A stretch of 64,000 nucleotides of DNA from Streptomyces purpureus (GTDB taxonomy: Bacteria; Actinomycetota; Actinomycetes; Streptomycetales; Streptomycetaceae), in contig NZ_BMQQ01000001.1 of the NCBI RefSeq assembly GCF_014648195.1, positions 257,720-321,719 of the forward strand. Reading direction: 5' to 3'. The position numbers were made by a program, and so were the translations under genes. Below the pieces are notes generated by a model. The model worked only from the letters and a program-made list of their open reading frames with translations, was not told the origin of the DNA and ran no database searches. Positions 49,750-60,169 of this stretch are shown piece by piece. Numbering within the stretch: the stretch's first letter is position 1; the number at the start of each line of letters is the position of its first letter.

Positions 49750-50931
49750 GTGCGTACGCCGGTCGCGCTGCTGCTGGAGCTGGGCGTGATTCTCGCCGCC
49801 CTGAGCATGCTCGGGACACTGGCGAGGCGCTATACGCTCTCGCCGATCCCGCTCTACCTGCTCACCGGACTTGCCGTCGGCGAAGGGGGAATCGCCCCCG
49901 TCCCGGCGGCGGGCGCGTTCGTCGAGACCGGCGCCGCGATCGGGGTCATCCTGCTTCTTCTGGTGCTCGGTCTGGAGTTCTCGCTGCCCGAGTTCGCCGC
50001 CGGCATGCGCCGGCACGTGCCCTCGGCCCTGGTCGACCTGTTACTGAACGCCGCGCCCGGCGCGGTGGCCGGGTGGTTGCTCGGCATGGACGGGATCGGC
50101 ATCCTCGCGCTGGCCGGCGCCACGTACATCTCCTCCTCCGGCATCGTGGCCCGCCTGCTGTCGGATCTGCACCGCCTGGGCAACCGTGAGACACCGTCGG
50201 TCCTGTCGGTGCTGGTCCTGGAGGACTGCGCCATGGCCCTCTACCTGCCCGTGCTGGCCGTGCTGGCCTCCGGAGGGGCGTGGTGGCAGGCGGCCCTCGG
50301 TGTGCTCGCCGCGGCCGGCGCCGTCCTCGTCGCGTTCACCCTCTCCTACAGGTGGGGGCACCACCTCGGCAGGCTCGTCGCCCACCCCGATGCGGAACAG
50401 CTGCTGCTACGGGTCCTGGGCCTCACCCTGATCGTCGCGGCGTTGGCCGAGCTCGTGCACGCCTCCGCCGCCGTAGGCGCCTTCCTCGTCGGGCTGACGC
50501 TGACCGGGGAGACCGCGACCCGCACGCGGGCCCTGTTCAGCCCCTTGCGTGACCTCTTCGCCGCGGTGTTCTTCCTGGCGATCGGCCTGTCCGTCGACCC
50601 CGGCGACCTGGTGGCCGTGCTGCCCGCCGCGCTCGCACTGGCCGCCGTCACGCTCGTCACGAAGGTCGTCACCGGATGGTACGCCGCCTCGCGCGACGGG
50701 GTCGGTCGCCGCGGGCGCCGGCGCGCGGGCACCGCACTCGTCGCCCGCGGGGAGTTCTCCCTGGTCATCGTCGGGCTCGTGGGGACCATGCACGACACAC
50801 TGGGCCCGCTGGTGACCGCGTACGTCTTCGTCCTCGCCATCGCCGGCCCCCTTCTCACCCGCCTGGTCGGCGGTCCTCCCCGCCCCTCCAGGCAGGTGGC
50901 CGACCCGCGGAACGGCCTGCCTCAGGGCTAG
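49750..50931 (+). CDS. CPA2-family cation:proton antiporter (second KhtU-like)
   Basis: A 393-aa antiporter with about 12 transmembrane segments. Blocks match those of the antiporter at 32605: YTLSPIPLYLLTGLAVGEGG, GVILLLLVLGLEFSLPEF, GATYISSSGIVARLLSDLHR, SAAVGAFLVGLTLTGE and GTALVARGEFSLVIVGLVG. It is an intact regulator-antiporter unit (GTG start at 49750). The two copies in one window are clearly diverged paralogues, so their ions or signals may differ. Confidence 0.92.
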   Translation: MRTPVALLLELGVILAALSMLGTLARRYTLSPIPLYLLTGLAVGEGGIAPVPAAGAFVETGAAIGVILLLLVLGLEFSLPEFAAGMRRHVPSALVDLLLNAAPGAVAGWLLGMDGIGILALAGATYISSSGIVARLLSDLHRLGNRETPSVLSVLVLEDCAMALYLPVLAVLASGGAWWQAALGVLAAAGAVLVAFTLSYRWGHHLGRLVAHPDAEQLLLRVLGLTLIVAALAELVHASAAVGAFLVGLTLTGETATRTRALFSPLRDLFAAVFFLAIGLSVDPGDLVAVLPAALALAAVTLVTKVVTGWYAASRDGVGRRGRRRAGTALVARGEFSLVIVGLVGTMHDTLGPLVTAYVFVLAIAGPLLTRLVGGPPRPSRQVADPRNGLPQG

Positions 50932-51054
50932 GAGCCGGGAGGCGCACCCGAGCCGGCCCAGGAGGAGACACGCCCGGGCGACGGGGCGGCGGCGCGGGCC
51001 CATACTGGTGGGGACGACGGTCGTGCGGGGTCGTGCACGGAAAGTGCGGCGACG

Positions 51055-53124
51055 ATGGAGCAGGTGCCCTTCGAAGAGGTGACCACCGGCGCAGCCCGGG
51101 ACGCGGGCGGGTGGCTGGGGGCCTTGCCGGTTGCCGTGGTGGCGACCAGCTCGGACGGGCGGATCGTACGGTGGGACCCTGCCGCCGAGGACCTGCTCGG
51201 CTACCCACCCCACGAGGTGCTCGGCCGGCATATCGCCGATCTGCTGCACCCCGACGCGGACCGGAGCCTCGGCCGCTCGCTGTGGGAGAGCGCCGTCACC
51301 GGCCGCGGGGTCATGGGGATGGTGACCGCCTGGCACAGCGAGGGGCACCCGCTGGAGCTGGAGATCTGGGCGGCCCCGGTCCCGGCCCGGCACCGGGGCG
51401 GGACGACGGTGCTGGTGTTCGCCGCGGATTCCCATGCCGCACGGCGCATCCGTGGATCGTCGGCCGTGTGGGACGGGCTGTTCTCCCGCTCCCCGGTCGG
51501 CATCGCGGTGCTCGACACCAAGCTGCGGTTCCTGCGTGTCAATCCCGCACTGGAGGCGATGAACGGGCTCCCGCAGGCCGCGCACATCGGACGCCGCCTG
51601 GTGGAGATCCTGCCGGATGTGAACGCCGCGGACATGGAGGGGGCGATGCGGAGGGTCCTGGAAAGCGGGGAACCGGTCCTGGACTCCCGCCGTACCGGCC
51701 GCACCCCCGCCGACCCGGACCACGACCGCGTCTGGTCCGGGTCGTACGTTCGCCTGGAGGATGCCGACGGCCGTCCGATCGGCCTGGCCGCATCCCTGAT
51801 CGACATCACCGTCCAGCAGCAGGCCCAGCTCGAAGCCGAAGCGGGCAGGCGCCACCTCGCTCTGATCAACGAGGCCAGCGTGAAGATCGGCACCACGCTG
51901 GACCTGGAGCGCACCGCTCAGGAACTCGCCGACATCGCCGTGCCCGACCTCGCGGACGCCGTCACCGTCGACGTCCTCGACGCCCTGGTGGCGGGAGGCG
52001 ACCTCGGTCCAGGTCTGGTCGGCGGGGCCGAGCTACGCCGCGTGGGAAAGGCGCCCTCGACCGGCTCACAGGTCGCGACCGTCCTGGCCCCGCTCGGGCA
52101 CACGCTGACCTTTCCCGCCGCCGCGCCCTACGCCAGGGCCCTCGCCGACCGGCAGCCGTACGTCGTCGCCGACTTCGACGAGCAGACCATCGCCCCGGCG
52201 GCCCGTCACCCGGCCGTGCCCGCACGACTGCTGGAGCAGGGGGTGCACTCATTCGTGATGGCGCCGCTGCTGGCCCGCGGCGTGGTGCTCGGGGCCGCCA
52301 CCTTCTACCGCACCCGCCCCGTGGGGCCGTTCACGGAGAACGAGGTCGCCCTGGCCCGGGAGCTGGCCGCCCGCGCCGCCGTGTGCGTGGACAACGCCCG
52401 CCTCTACCACCGCGAACACGACACCGCCGCCGTCCTGCAACGCAGCATGCTGCCCCAGCACATCGCCCCGCCGCCGGGGATCGAGATCGCCCACCGCTAC
52501 CTGCCCGCCAGCGACGTCAACGAAGTCGGCGGGGACTGGTACGACGTGGTCCCCCTGAAGGGCGGCAGGGCCGCGCTGGTCATCGGCGACGTGATGGGAC
52601 ACGGCACCGCGGCCGCAGCGGTGATGGGACGACTCTCCGCCAGCGTCAGAGCGCTCGCCCGCCTCGACCTCGCGCCCGAAGAGCTGCTGTACCACCTGGA
52701 GGCGGCCCTGCAGGACCTCGCCGAACCGATGCTCGCCACCTTCCTCTGCATCGTGGTCGACCCGGCGACCGGCCACTGCCGCATCACACGCGCCGGCCAC
52801 CCGCCGCCCGCGATCGTCACCGCGGACGGCGCCGCGCGCCTTGTCGACGTGCCGCCCGGTGTCCCGCTGGGCGTGGGTGGTACACGCTTCACCACCACCG
52901 ATCTCGCCCTGCCACCGGGCAGCCTCCTCGTCCTGTACACCGACGGCCTCATCGAGGCCCGTGGCTGCGACATCGACGAACGCCTCACCGAACTGACCCA
53001 TGTGCTCGCACAGCCCACGCCGTCCCTGACCGCCCTGTGCGACAGCCTGCTCACGCACCTCGTCCCCACCGCCGCCGACGACGACATCGCCCTGCTCATC
53101 GCCCGTATCAGCGCCGGCGGTTGA
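51055..53124 (+). CDS. PAS-PAS-GAF-PP2C (SpoIIE-type) phosphatase
   Basis: A 689-aa cytosolic signalling protein. PAS 1 is about 20-125 (ALPVAVVATSSDGRIVRWDP), PAS 2 about 140-265 (LFSRSPVGIAVLDTKLRFLR), GAF about 280-460 (SVKIGTTLDLERTAQELADI) and the PP2C_2 phosphatase about 470-688 (LPASDVNEVGGDWYDVVPLK, ALVIGDVMGHGTAAAAVMGR, ITRAGHPPPAIV, LLVLYTDGLIEARG, DDDIALLIARI). No anti-sigma HATPase domain is attached. It should control an anti-sigma antagonist in response to a small ligand, redox state or light. CATACT at about 51000 may be its -10. Confidence 0.93.
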   Translation: MEQVPFEEVTTGAARDAGGWLGALPVAVVATSSDGRIVRWDPAAEDLLGYPPHEVLGRHIADLLHPDADRSLGRSLWESAVTGRGVMGMVTAWHSEGHPLELEIWAAPVPARHRGGTTVLVFAADSHAARRIRGSSAVWDGLFSRSPVGIAVLDTKLRFLRVNPALEAMNGLPQAAHIGRRLVEILPDVNAADMEGAMRRVLESGEPVLDSRRTGRTPADPDHDRVWSGSYVRLEDADGRPIGLAASLIDITVQQQAQLEAEAGRRHLALINEASVKIGTTLDLERTAQELADIAVPDLADAVTVDVLDALVAGGDLGPGLVGGAELRRVGKAPSTGSQVATVLAPLGHTLTFPAAAPYARALADRQPYVVADFDEQTIAPAARHPAVPARLLEQGVHSFVMAPLLARGVVLGAATFYRTRPVGPFTENEVALARELAARAAVCVDNARLYHREHDTAAVLQRSMLPQHIAPPPGIEIAHRYLPASDVNEVGGDWYDVVPLKGGRAALVIGDVMGHGTAAAAVMGRLSASVRALARLDLAPEELLYHLEAALQDLAEPMLATFLCIVVDPATGHCRITRAGHPPPAIVTADGAARLVDVPPGVPLGVGGTRFTTTDLALPPGSLLVLYTDGLIEARGCDIDERLTELTHVLAQPTPSLTALCDSLLTHLVPTAADDDIALLIARISAGG

Positions 53125-53166
53125 GCCTTCGCCCGCTGCGTGGGAGTGGCGGGTGGTGGCGGTGCG

Positions 53167-55440
53167 TCAGCCCACGAGGTGGGTCTCGCGGGCCGAGTGC
53201 GCCGCGGGCCGCCGGGTCAGCTTCTCGCCCTCGACGTCGATGTCCGGCAGGAGCCGGTCGAGCCACTTCGGCAGCCACCAGGCGGACCTGCCGAGCAGGG
53301 CGAACAGGGCGGGTACGACGGCCATGCGGACGACGAAGGCGTCGAAGAGGACGGCTGCCGCGAGGCCGAAGCCGATCATCTTGACGAAGTCGTTGTCCTC
53401 CATGATGAAGCCGGAGAAGACGCTGGTCATGATGATCGCGGCCGCGCCGACCACCCGGCCGCCGTACCGGAAGCCGGTGACGACCGCCTCGCCGGGCCGG
53501 GCTCCGTGGACGTACGCCTCACGCATCCGGGACACCAGGAAGACCTCGTAGTCCATGGCGAGGCCGAAGACCACACCGATCATGAAGATCGGCAGGGTGC
53601 TCATGACGGGGCCCGGCTGGTCGACGCCGACCAGGCCGGCGAGCCAGCCCCACTGGAAGACGGCCACGACGGCGCCGAGGGCCGCGCCCACCGACAGCAG
53701 GAACCCGAGGGCCGCCTTGAGCGGGACCAGCACGGACCGGAAGACCAGCATCAGCAGCAGGAAGGCCAGACCGACGACCAGGCCGAGGTAGGGCAGCAGC
53801 GCGTCGTCCAGGGTCTGCGAGAAGTCGATGAACATCGCGGTCTGACCGGCCAACATGATCTCCGTGGCGCCCGTGCGGGATTCGAGACCGCCCGCCATGC
53901 CGCGCAGCGTGCGCACCAGCTCCTCGGTCCTGGTGTCCGTCGGACCGGTGCTGGGGACGACGTTGACGAGGGCGGTGTCGCCGGACGGGTTGGTGGTGGC
54001 GGGGGAGACGGCGTCGACGCCGTGGACCTCCTTCAGCGCCGTGCGGACCCGCTCCGCCGTCGTCTTCACGTCCTTCGCCTCGACGGTCACCGTCAGCGGC
54101 CCGTTGAAGCCGGGCCCGAAGGAGTCCGACAGCATGTCGTACGCCTTGCGCTGGGTGGTGTGCGGCGCCATGGTGCCCTCGCCCGGCAGCCCCAGTTCGA
54201 GGCTCGCGGCGGGCACGGCGACCGTGCCCAGGCCGACCACACCGATCAGGAGGACGGCGACGGGGTGGCGCAGCACGAGCCCCGCCCAGCGGGCGCCGAG
54301 GTTGGGCCTGCGGCGGGCCGCGCGCTTGTCGGCCTTGCGCTGCTGACGCTTCGACAGAGGCTTGCCGGTGTACTGCTTGCGGTCCCGGCGGGCGAGGACC
54401 CTGACGGGGGCGAAGCCGAGGAGCGCCGGGACGAAGGTGATCGCGACGAGTACGGCGACGGCGACCGTGCCGGCCGCGGTCAGGCCCATCTTGGTGAGCA
54501 TCGGGACGTTCACCACCGCGAGGCCCGCCAGGGCGATGATCACGGTGAGTCCGGCGAAGACGACGGCCGAGCCCGCGGTGCCGACGGCGCGTGCGGCGGC
54601 TTCGGCGCGCTCACGCCCCTCGGCGATCTCGGAACGGTAGCGGGAGACGATGAACAGGGCGTAGTCGATGGCCACGGCGAGGCCGATCATCATCGCCAGC
54701 GTCGACGTGGTCGACGACAACCCGAGCGTGCTGCCGAGCGCGGTGATGCCGCTGATGCCTATGCCGACGCCGATCAGGGCCGTCAGCAGCGGCATCCCGG
54801 CGGCGATCAGGGAGCCGAAGGTGAGGAGGAGGACGACGGCGGAGATGAGGATGCCGATCTGCTCGCCCGTACCGCCCATCGTCTGCTCGATCCTGACGGC
54901 GTCGCCGCCCGCCTCGACGACGAGTCCGGTGTCACGGGCCCGCTCCATCGCGTCGTCAAGTCCCTTGCGCGCGGCGTCGGTCAGCTCGGTCGCCTTCGTC
55001 TCGTACGTGACGTACGCGTACGTCGTCGTACGGTCGCCGCTCACGGCGTTCGCCGCGAACGGGTCGGGCACGCCGGCGACTTGAGGCGCCTTGGCCACGT
55101 CCGCGACGAGCCGGTCGACCTGTGCCTTACGGGTGGGGGAGGTGATCTTCTCGGCGCCGGGGGCGCGGATGACGACGCGGGCGGTGGCGCCGTCCGCGCG
55201 AGCGTCCGGGAACTTCCGCTGGAGGAGGTCGAACGCCTTCTGCGACTCCGTGCCCGGCATGGAGAAGGTGTCGGCGGGCGGGGCGGGGGCGGTCGAGGCC
55301 GCGAAGCCCGCGCCGAAGAGGGCCAGGAGCCACAGGACGACGACCAGGCCCCGCCTTCGGAAGGCGAAACGGCCCAGATGGGAGAGGAAGGTAGCCACGG
55401 TGGGGAAGGTCCTGTCGGTGAGGTGGTGGTGGGTGGGCAT
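53167..55440 (-). CDS. MMPL/RND-family transporter
   Basis: A 757-aa transporter with two halves, each one transmembrane helix, a large external domain and five more helices. Start of half 1: FRRRGLVVVLWLLALFGAGF (about 28-47). The first helix bundle includes IGLAVAIDYALFIVSRYRSE, and the second VVFGLAMDYEVFLVSRMREA; the conserved Asp-Tyr pairs serve proton relay in MmpL3-type proteins. A basic linker (KRQQRKADKRAARRR) joins the halves. It probably exports a lipid or the product of the neighbouring biosynthetic genes. I chose the ATG at 55440. Confidence 0.92.
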   Translation of the reverse strand: MPTHHHLTDRTFPTVATFLSHLGRFAFRRRGLVVVLWLLALFGAGFAASTAPAPPADTFSMPGTESQKAFDLLQRKFPDARADGATARVVIRAPGAEKITSPTRKAQVDRLVADVAKAPQVAGVPDPFAANAVSGDRTTTYAYVTYETKATELTDAARKGLDDAMERARDTGLVVEAGGDAVRIEQTMGGTGEQIGILISAVVLLLTFGSLIAAGMPLLTALIGVGIGISGITALGSTLGLSSTTSTLAMMIGLAVAIDYALFIVSRYRSEIAEGRERAEAAARAVGTAGSAVVFAGLTVIIALAGLAVVNVPMLTKMGLTAAGTVAVAVLVAITFVPALLGFAPVRVLARRDRKQYTGKPLSKRQQRKADKRAARRRPNLGARWAGLVLRHPVAVLLIGVVGLGTVAVPAASLELGLPGEGTMAPHTTQRKAYDMLSDSFGPGFNGPLTVTVEAKDVKTTAERVRTALKEVHGVDAVSPATTNPSGDTALVNVVPSTGPTDTRTEELVRTLRGMAGGLESRTGATEIMLAGQTAMFIDFSQTLDDALLPYLGLVVGLAFLLLMLVFRSVLVPLKAALGFLLSVGAALGAVVAVFQWGWLAGLVGVDQPGPVMSTLPIFMIGVVFGLAMDYEVFLVSRMREAYVHGARPGEAVVTGFRYGGRVVGAAAIIMTSVFSGFIMEDNDFVKMIGFGLAAAVLFDAFVVRMAVVPALFALLGRSAWWLPKWLDRLLPDIDVEGEKLTRRPAAHSARETHLVG

Positions 55441-55459
55441 AGGGGCCGGGTGGGAGGTG

Positions 55460-55504
55460 GTCCCGCCGCCGGCGGCACACGTGCGGTGCCGTCGGCGGCG
55501 GGAC
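55460..55504 (-). promoter_or_regulatory. Large hairpin just upstream of the MMPL start
   Basis: A 19-bp stem (one G-U) with a 7-nt loop: arms 55460-55478 and 55486-55504. It ends 20 nt before the MMPL ATG. It could terminate the P450-ferredoxin transcript or act in the MMPL leader. The rest of the 401-bp gap (55505-55776) shows no gene. Confidence 0.6.
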
Positions 55505-55776
55505 GGTGTTTCCGCGGGCGGGAGAGGCGCTCGGTCGCGCCGGCCGGGGACACCGCCTGGCCGGCCGCCATGGCGTGCGGGCAGGGCCGCATCGGGTGTT
55601 TCGGCGGGGACGTTGACGGCGGTGTGCCGGGGCGGGGCGTCGTGCCGACACCGCGGCGGCGCTGCGGGCCGGATCGCGAGGTGCGTCGGGTGTGAACCGC
55701 GGTGCCCGGCGCCTGGCGGCGGGGGAGTTGCCCGCCGGGAGTGGAGGTCGCCTCGGGGGCGACGCGCGGGGAGGGG

Positions 55777-55892
55777 GCCGCGCCTGGGAGGCGGTGGAGG
55801 TGCCCGGCTCCGTGAGGGTGATGACGGCGGCGGGGCCGCGCCTAAGGGGCGGTGGAGGTGTCCTGCTCGGTGAGGGTGATGACCGCGGCGGG
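55777..55892. repeat. 58-bp tandem repeat of the ferredoxin gene 3' end
   Basis: Units at 55777-55834 and 55835-55892 share 51 of 58 bases. The second contains the last codons and stop of the ferredoxin gene; the first is a non-coding echo in which the TAG has become CAG. A weaker third unit may precede at about 55719. Confidence 0.8.
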
Positions 55893-56057
55893 GCACGCGC
55901 CGGCGGCGATACGGACTGCCGCGCGCCGCTCCTGCGGCGGGCGGGTGTTCAGGAGGACGACCAGGCCCTCGTCCTCGTCCTGGTCGAAGATCTCGGGGGC
56001 GGTGAGGGCGCACATTCCGGCGCCGATGCACCGGTCGCGGTCGACGCGGACGTCCAT
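55842..56057 (-). CDS. 3Fe-4S ferredoxin, P450 redox partner
   Basis: A 71-aa ferredoxin. Cluster cysteines are in RCIGAGMCALTAPEIFDQ (Cys-x5-Cys, with Ala in place of the second ligand, so 3Fe-4S) and AAGACPAAVITL. It passes electrons to the P450 encoded 4 bp upstream; a ferredoxin reductase must be supplied elsewhere. GAGGA precedes the ATG. The 3' end is duplicated just downstream. Confidence 0.95.
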   Translation of the reverse strand: MDVRVDRDRCIGAGMCALTAPEIFDQDEDEGLVVLLNTRPPQERRAAVRIAAGACPAAVITLTEQDTSTAP

Positions 56058-56061
56058 GGGA

Positions 56062-57276
56062 TCAGTCCTCGTCCCAGGTGACCGGCAGCCGGTGCACCCC
56101 GTAGATGTTCATGTTCGTCCGCAGCGGCACCTCGTCGGCCGGCACGTCCAGGCGCAGCGTGGGGAACCGGCCGAGCAGCGCGGGCAGGGCGACCATCAGC
56201 TCGACGCGGGCCAGTTGCTGCCCCAGGCACTGGTGGATGCCGTGCCCGAAGCCCAGATGCCCCGTGGCCTTGCGGTGCAGGTCGAGAACGTCCGGGTCGG
56301 GGAACCGCTCCCGGTCGCGGTTGGCGGCCTCCAGCGAGATCGTGACGCTCTCACCGGCCTTGATCATCTGTCCCTCCACTTCGACGTCCTCCAGCGCGGA
56401 CCTCACGGTGGTGGGGGCGACGGTCAGATACCGCATCAGTTCCTCGACGGCCCGGGGCGCGAGGTCCGGGTCCGTGCGCAGGGCCTCGGCCTGGGCCGGG
56501 TTGGTGAGCAGCGCGAACGTCCCGTGGGCGATCATGTTGGCGGTGGTGTCGAGACCGGCGGCGAGCAGGAAGGCGCCGATACCGATCAGTTCCTCGTCGG
56601 TGAGGTCGGAGTCGCAGGCCAGGTCGCCGAGCAGGTCGTCGGAGGGGTCGGCGCGCTTGGCGGCGACCAGATGGGCCATGTACTCCTGGAGGGCGGCCAT
56701 GGCCGCGTACCCCTCCTCGGGCGGCGCGTCCATGGACATGATCGTGTCGGCGTGGCCCTGGAAGCGGTCGCGGTCGGCGTACGGAACGCCGAGCAGCTCG
56801 CAGATCACCAGCGCGGGGATGGGCCGGGCGAAGGCCTTCACCAGGTCGGCGCCGGGCCCTCGGTGTTCCAGGGCGTCCAGGTGCTCGGCGGTGATCTCCT
56901 CGACGCGGTCGGTGAGTTGGCGCATCCGGCGGACGGTGAACTTCCCCATCAGCAGCCGCCGGTAGCGGGTGTGCTCGGGCGCGTCCATCCCCGTCATGTC
57001 CCCGACGGGCGCGGGCGGCAGCGGGCCCTCGGGGCCGCCCGGGAAGGGGTAGTGCAGCAGCTCGTACCGTGAGCTGAAGCGGGGGTCGCCGAGGATCGCA
57101 CGGACCGCCGGGTATCCGGTGGCCAGCCAGCCGACGTGCCCGTCGGGGTACGTCATCCGGGTCAGCGGCCGCTGCTCGCGCAGCTCCGCGAGGCCGGCGG
57201 GCGGGTCGAAGGGGCAGCCGGCGGCGCGCTGCGTCGGAAGCGTAACCGGCTCGGTGAGCGACGGTTCGTGCTGCAT
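56062..57276 (-). CDS. Cytochrome P450 (CYP105-like)
   Basis: A 404-aa P450. Start region [20 protein letters not shown], then [20 protein letters not shown] (about 98-117), I-helix [16 protein letters not shown] (about 240-255, with the acid/alcohol pair), ExxR in [12 protein letters not shown] and heme loop [17 protein letters not shown] (Cys about 352). This is the Streptomyces CYP105-type class that works with a 3Fe-4S ferredoxin; the next gene supplies one. Substrate unknown; a tailoring role for the nearby pathway is possible. The ATG at 57276 follows GGAGGA. Confidence 0.93.
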   Translation of the reverse strand: MQHEPSLTEPVTLPTQRAAGCPFDPPAGLAELREQRPLTRMTYPDGHVGWLATGYPAVRAILGDPRFSSRYELLHYPFPGGPEGPLPPAPVGDMTGMDAPEHTRYRRLLMGKFTVRRMRQLTDRVEEITAEHLDALEHRGPGADLVKAFARPIPALVICELLGVPYADRDRFQGHADTIMSMDAPPEEGYAAMAALQEYMAHLVAAKRADPSDDLLGDLACDSDLTDEELIGIGAFLLAAGLDTTANMIAHGTFALLTNPAQAEALRTDPDLAPRAVEELMRYLTVAPTTVRSALEDVEVEGQMIKAGESVTISLEAANRDRERFPDPDVLDLHRKATGHLGFGHGIHQCLGQQLARVELMVALPALLGRFPTLRLDVPADEVPLRTNMNIYGVHRLPVTWDED

Positions 57277-57367
57277 GGTGTCCTCCGTGGAGAGTGACGT
57301 GCGGTGAACGGTGACCTGTGACGCATGGACGGTGCAGTAGTGCGAAGTGGCATGAGGGAAGCGGCGG

Positions 57368-58155
57368 TTACCGCTTGGAGGTGCGGCCGAAGGCGGACCG
57401 GGACCAGAAGTAGCCGACGAGGGTGAGCCCGACGCACCACGCGACCGCGATGTACCCGCTGTTGCCGATCCCGGTGCCCATCAGCAGGCCGCGCAGGGTC
57501 TCGATGGCGGGTGTGAAGGGCTGGTACTCGGCGAACCAGCGCAGTCCGGCCGGCATCGAGTCGGTCGGGACGATGGCGCTGCCGAGGAAGGGCAGGAAGG
57601 TCAGCGGCATCGGGGTGTTGCTCGCCGACTCCGGCGTCCTGGACACCAGGCCGATGCCGGCCGAGAGCCAGGTCAGTGCCAGGGCGAGCAGCGTGAGCAG
57701 GCCGATCGCGGCGAGCCACTCGACGGCGGAGGCGTCGGGGCGGAAGCCGATGGCGAGCGCGACGCCGATGACCAGGGCGATGGCGATCAGGGTCTGGATG
57801 ACGCTGCCGAGGACGTGCCCGGTCAGGAACGCGGCGCGGGAGATCGACAGCGTACGGAACCGGTTGACGATGCCCTCGGTCATGTCGACGCAGACGCCGA
57901 CCGCCGTCGACACCGCCCCGGCGGTCGCGGTCATCAGGATGATGCCGGGCGCGACGTAGTCGATGTACGAGCCGCCGCCGGTCGGCCCGCCGGAGATGCC
58001 CGCGCCGAGCGCCCCGCCGAAGGCGTAGTTGAACAGCAGCAGCATCATCACGGGCATGATGACGACGGAGAGGGACATCGCGGGGTAGCGCTGTGCGTGC
58101 TTGAGGTTGCGCCGCAGCATCGTCATCGAGTCGCTGACGGCGTACGCGAGGGAGC

Positions 58156-58159
<4 letters not shown>
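57368..58159 (-). CDS. ABC-2 type permease of a DrrAB-like exporter
   Basis: A 263-aa membrane protein with six helices ([117 protein letters not shown]). [16 protein letters not shown] in the first loop is typical of daunorubicin-resistance-type DrrB. Its ATG overlaps the stop of the ATPase gene (ATGA). It forms the membrane half of a drug or antibiotic exporter. Confidence 0.92.
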
Positions 58160-59142
<983 letters not shown>

Positions 59143-59167
59143 GCGCGGTCACATCTCTCTGTGAGGT

Positions 59168-59192
59168 GTGACATGTCACCGTGACATGCCAC
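59168..59192 (-). promoter_or_regulatory. Tandem palindromic operators of the exporter operon
   Basis: GTGACATGTCAC (59168-59179, perfect 12-bp palindrome) is followed 13 bp on by GTGACATGCCAC (59181-59192, one mismatch). They lie 26-50 bp upstream of the ATPase start. Such sites suit a TetR- or MarR-type repressor, but no such gene is adjacent. Confidence 0.65.
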
Positions 59193-59263
59193 ACGGGCCT
59201 GATCGTGGTGTGACTTGTGGTGCGAGAGGTGCCTGGTGTGTCTGTCCGGCGGCGGGGGAGGGG

Positions 59264-60100
59264 TCAGGCGCGTCGGATCACGATGTCGCCGGCGCCGGTG
59301 CGGGCGTGGATCTCGACGGTCTCGTCGGAGCTGTCGGGGCTCTCGGCGGCGCCGAGGGAGTTGCGGACGGTGCCGATGCGGCAGTTGACGTCCAGCCAGG
59401 CCGCGGTGGACTCGCGGATGCCGACCTCCACGTCGCCCGCGGCGGTCTGGAGCCGCATCACGCCGCGGGCCACCTCGCCGAGGCGGATGGCGCCGTTGGC
59501 GGACTTGGCCTCCACGGACCCGTGGGCCACGCCGACCGTGATGTGCCCGTTGGAGGAGTTGGCCTTCAGGTGGTCCGTGATCTCGCCGATCGTGGTGTCG
59601 CCGTTGCCGTTCTTGACGGTCGCCGCACCCGTGATGCTGCCGATCTCGGCCCGGCCCATCCCGTGGATCTCGGCGTCACCCACGGCCCGGCCGACACGGA
59701 TCTCGCCGGTGCCCGTACGCAGGTTCGTGACACCGGTCTCGTCGAGCCGGATGTCGCCGAGCGAGGTCTTGACCCGGCACTCCCCGAGCGGCCCTTCGGA
59801 GGTGTAGTCCCCCACGGAGGTGGTGCCCCGCAGGTGGGAGCCGGCGGGCAGTTCGACGGTCACGTCGACCGATCCGTACTTGCCGAACGGCGAGCGCTTC
59901 TTCGGCCCCTTCACGGTCAGGACGCCATTGGCGTACGTGACCTTGGTCTGCTGCACCACCCGTACGTCGACCTCCTCGGCGCCGTCGCTCGGCAGCACCT
60001 CGACGACCGTGTCCGTGCGCTTGCTCGCGGCGATCCGCACGTTGCCGACCTCGATCTCGACGACCGCGGTGATGGGCTCGGGGGTTTCGAAAGAAGGCAT
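59264..60100 (-). CDS. DUF4097 beta-repeat protein
   Basis: A 278-aa protein of the DUF4097/adhesin-like right-handed beta-solenoid family. The repeats are visible as recurring GD/NG turns every 18-22 residues: VGDYTSEGPLG, LGDIRLDETG, TGEIRVGRAVGDAEIHG, NGDTTIGEITD, NGHITVGVAHG, NGAIRLGEVARG and AGDVEVGI. No signal peptide or transmembrane helix, so cytosolic. It is next to a ribbon-helix-helix protein; in Streptomyces the two often occur together, and they may act as one unit. Function unknown. Confidence 0.88.
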   Translation of the reverse strand: MPSFETPEPITAVVEIEVGNVRIAASKRTDTVVEVLPSDGAEEVDVRVVQQTKVTYANGVLTVKGPKKRSPFGKYGSVDVTVELPAGSHLRGTTSVGDYTSEGPLGECRVKTSLGDIRLDETGVTNLRTGTGEIRVGRAVGDAEIHGMGRAEIGSITGAATVKNGNGDTTIGEITDHLKANSSNGHITVGVAHGSVEAKSANGAIRLGEVARGVMRLQTAAGDVEVGIRESTAAWLDVNCRIGTVRNSLGAAESPDSSDETVEIHARTGAGDIVIRRA

Positions 60101-60169
60101 GGCTGTCCCGTCCTCTTGGCTCTGGTGGGTGTTCGCGCGGATGGCGCGGGTGATGCGGTGGTGCTCCGG

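Noticed and set aside
50676..53384. A 902-codon open frame on the plus strand
   Set aside because: It lies out of phase over the antiporter and PAS-PP2C genes, and its product is Arg/Pro/Gly-rich, typical of shifted frames in very GC-rich DNA.
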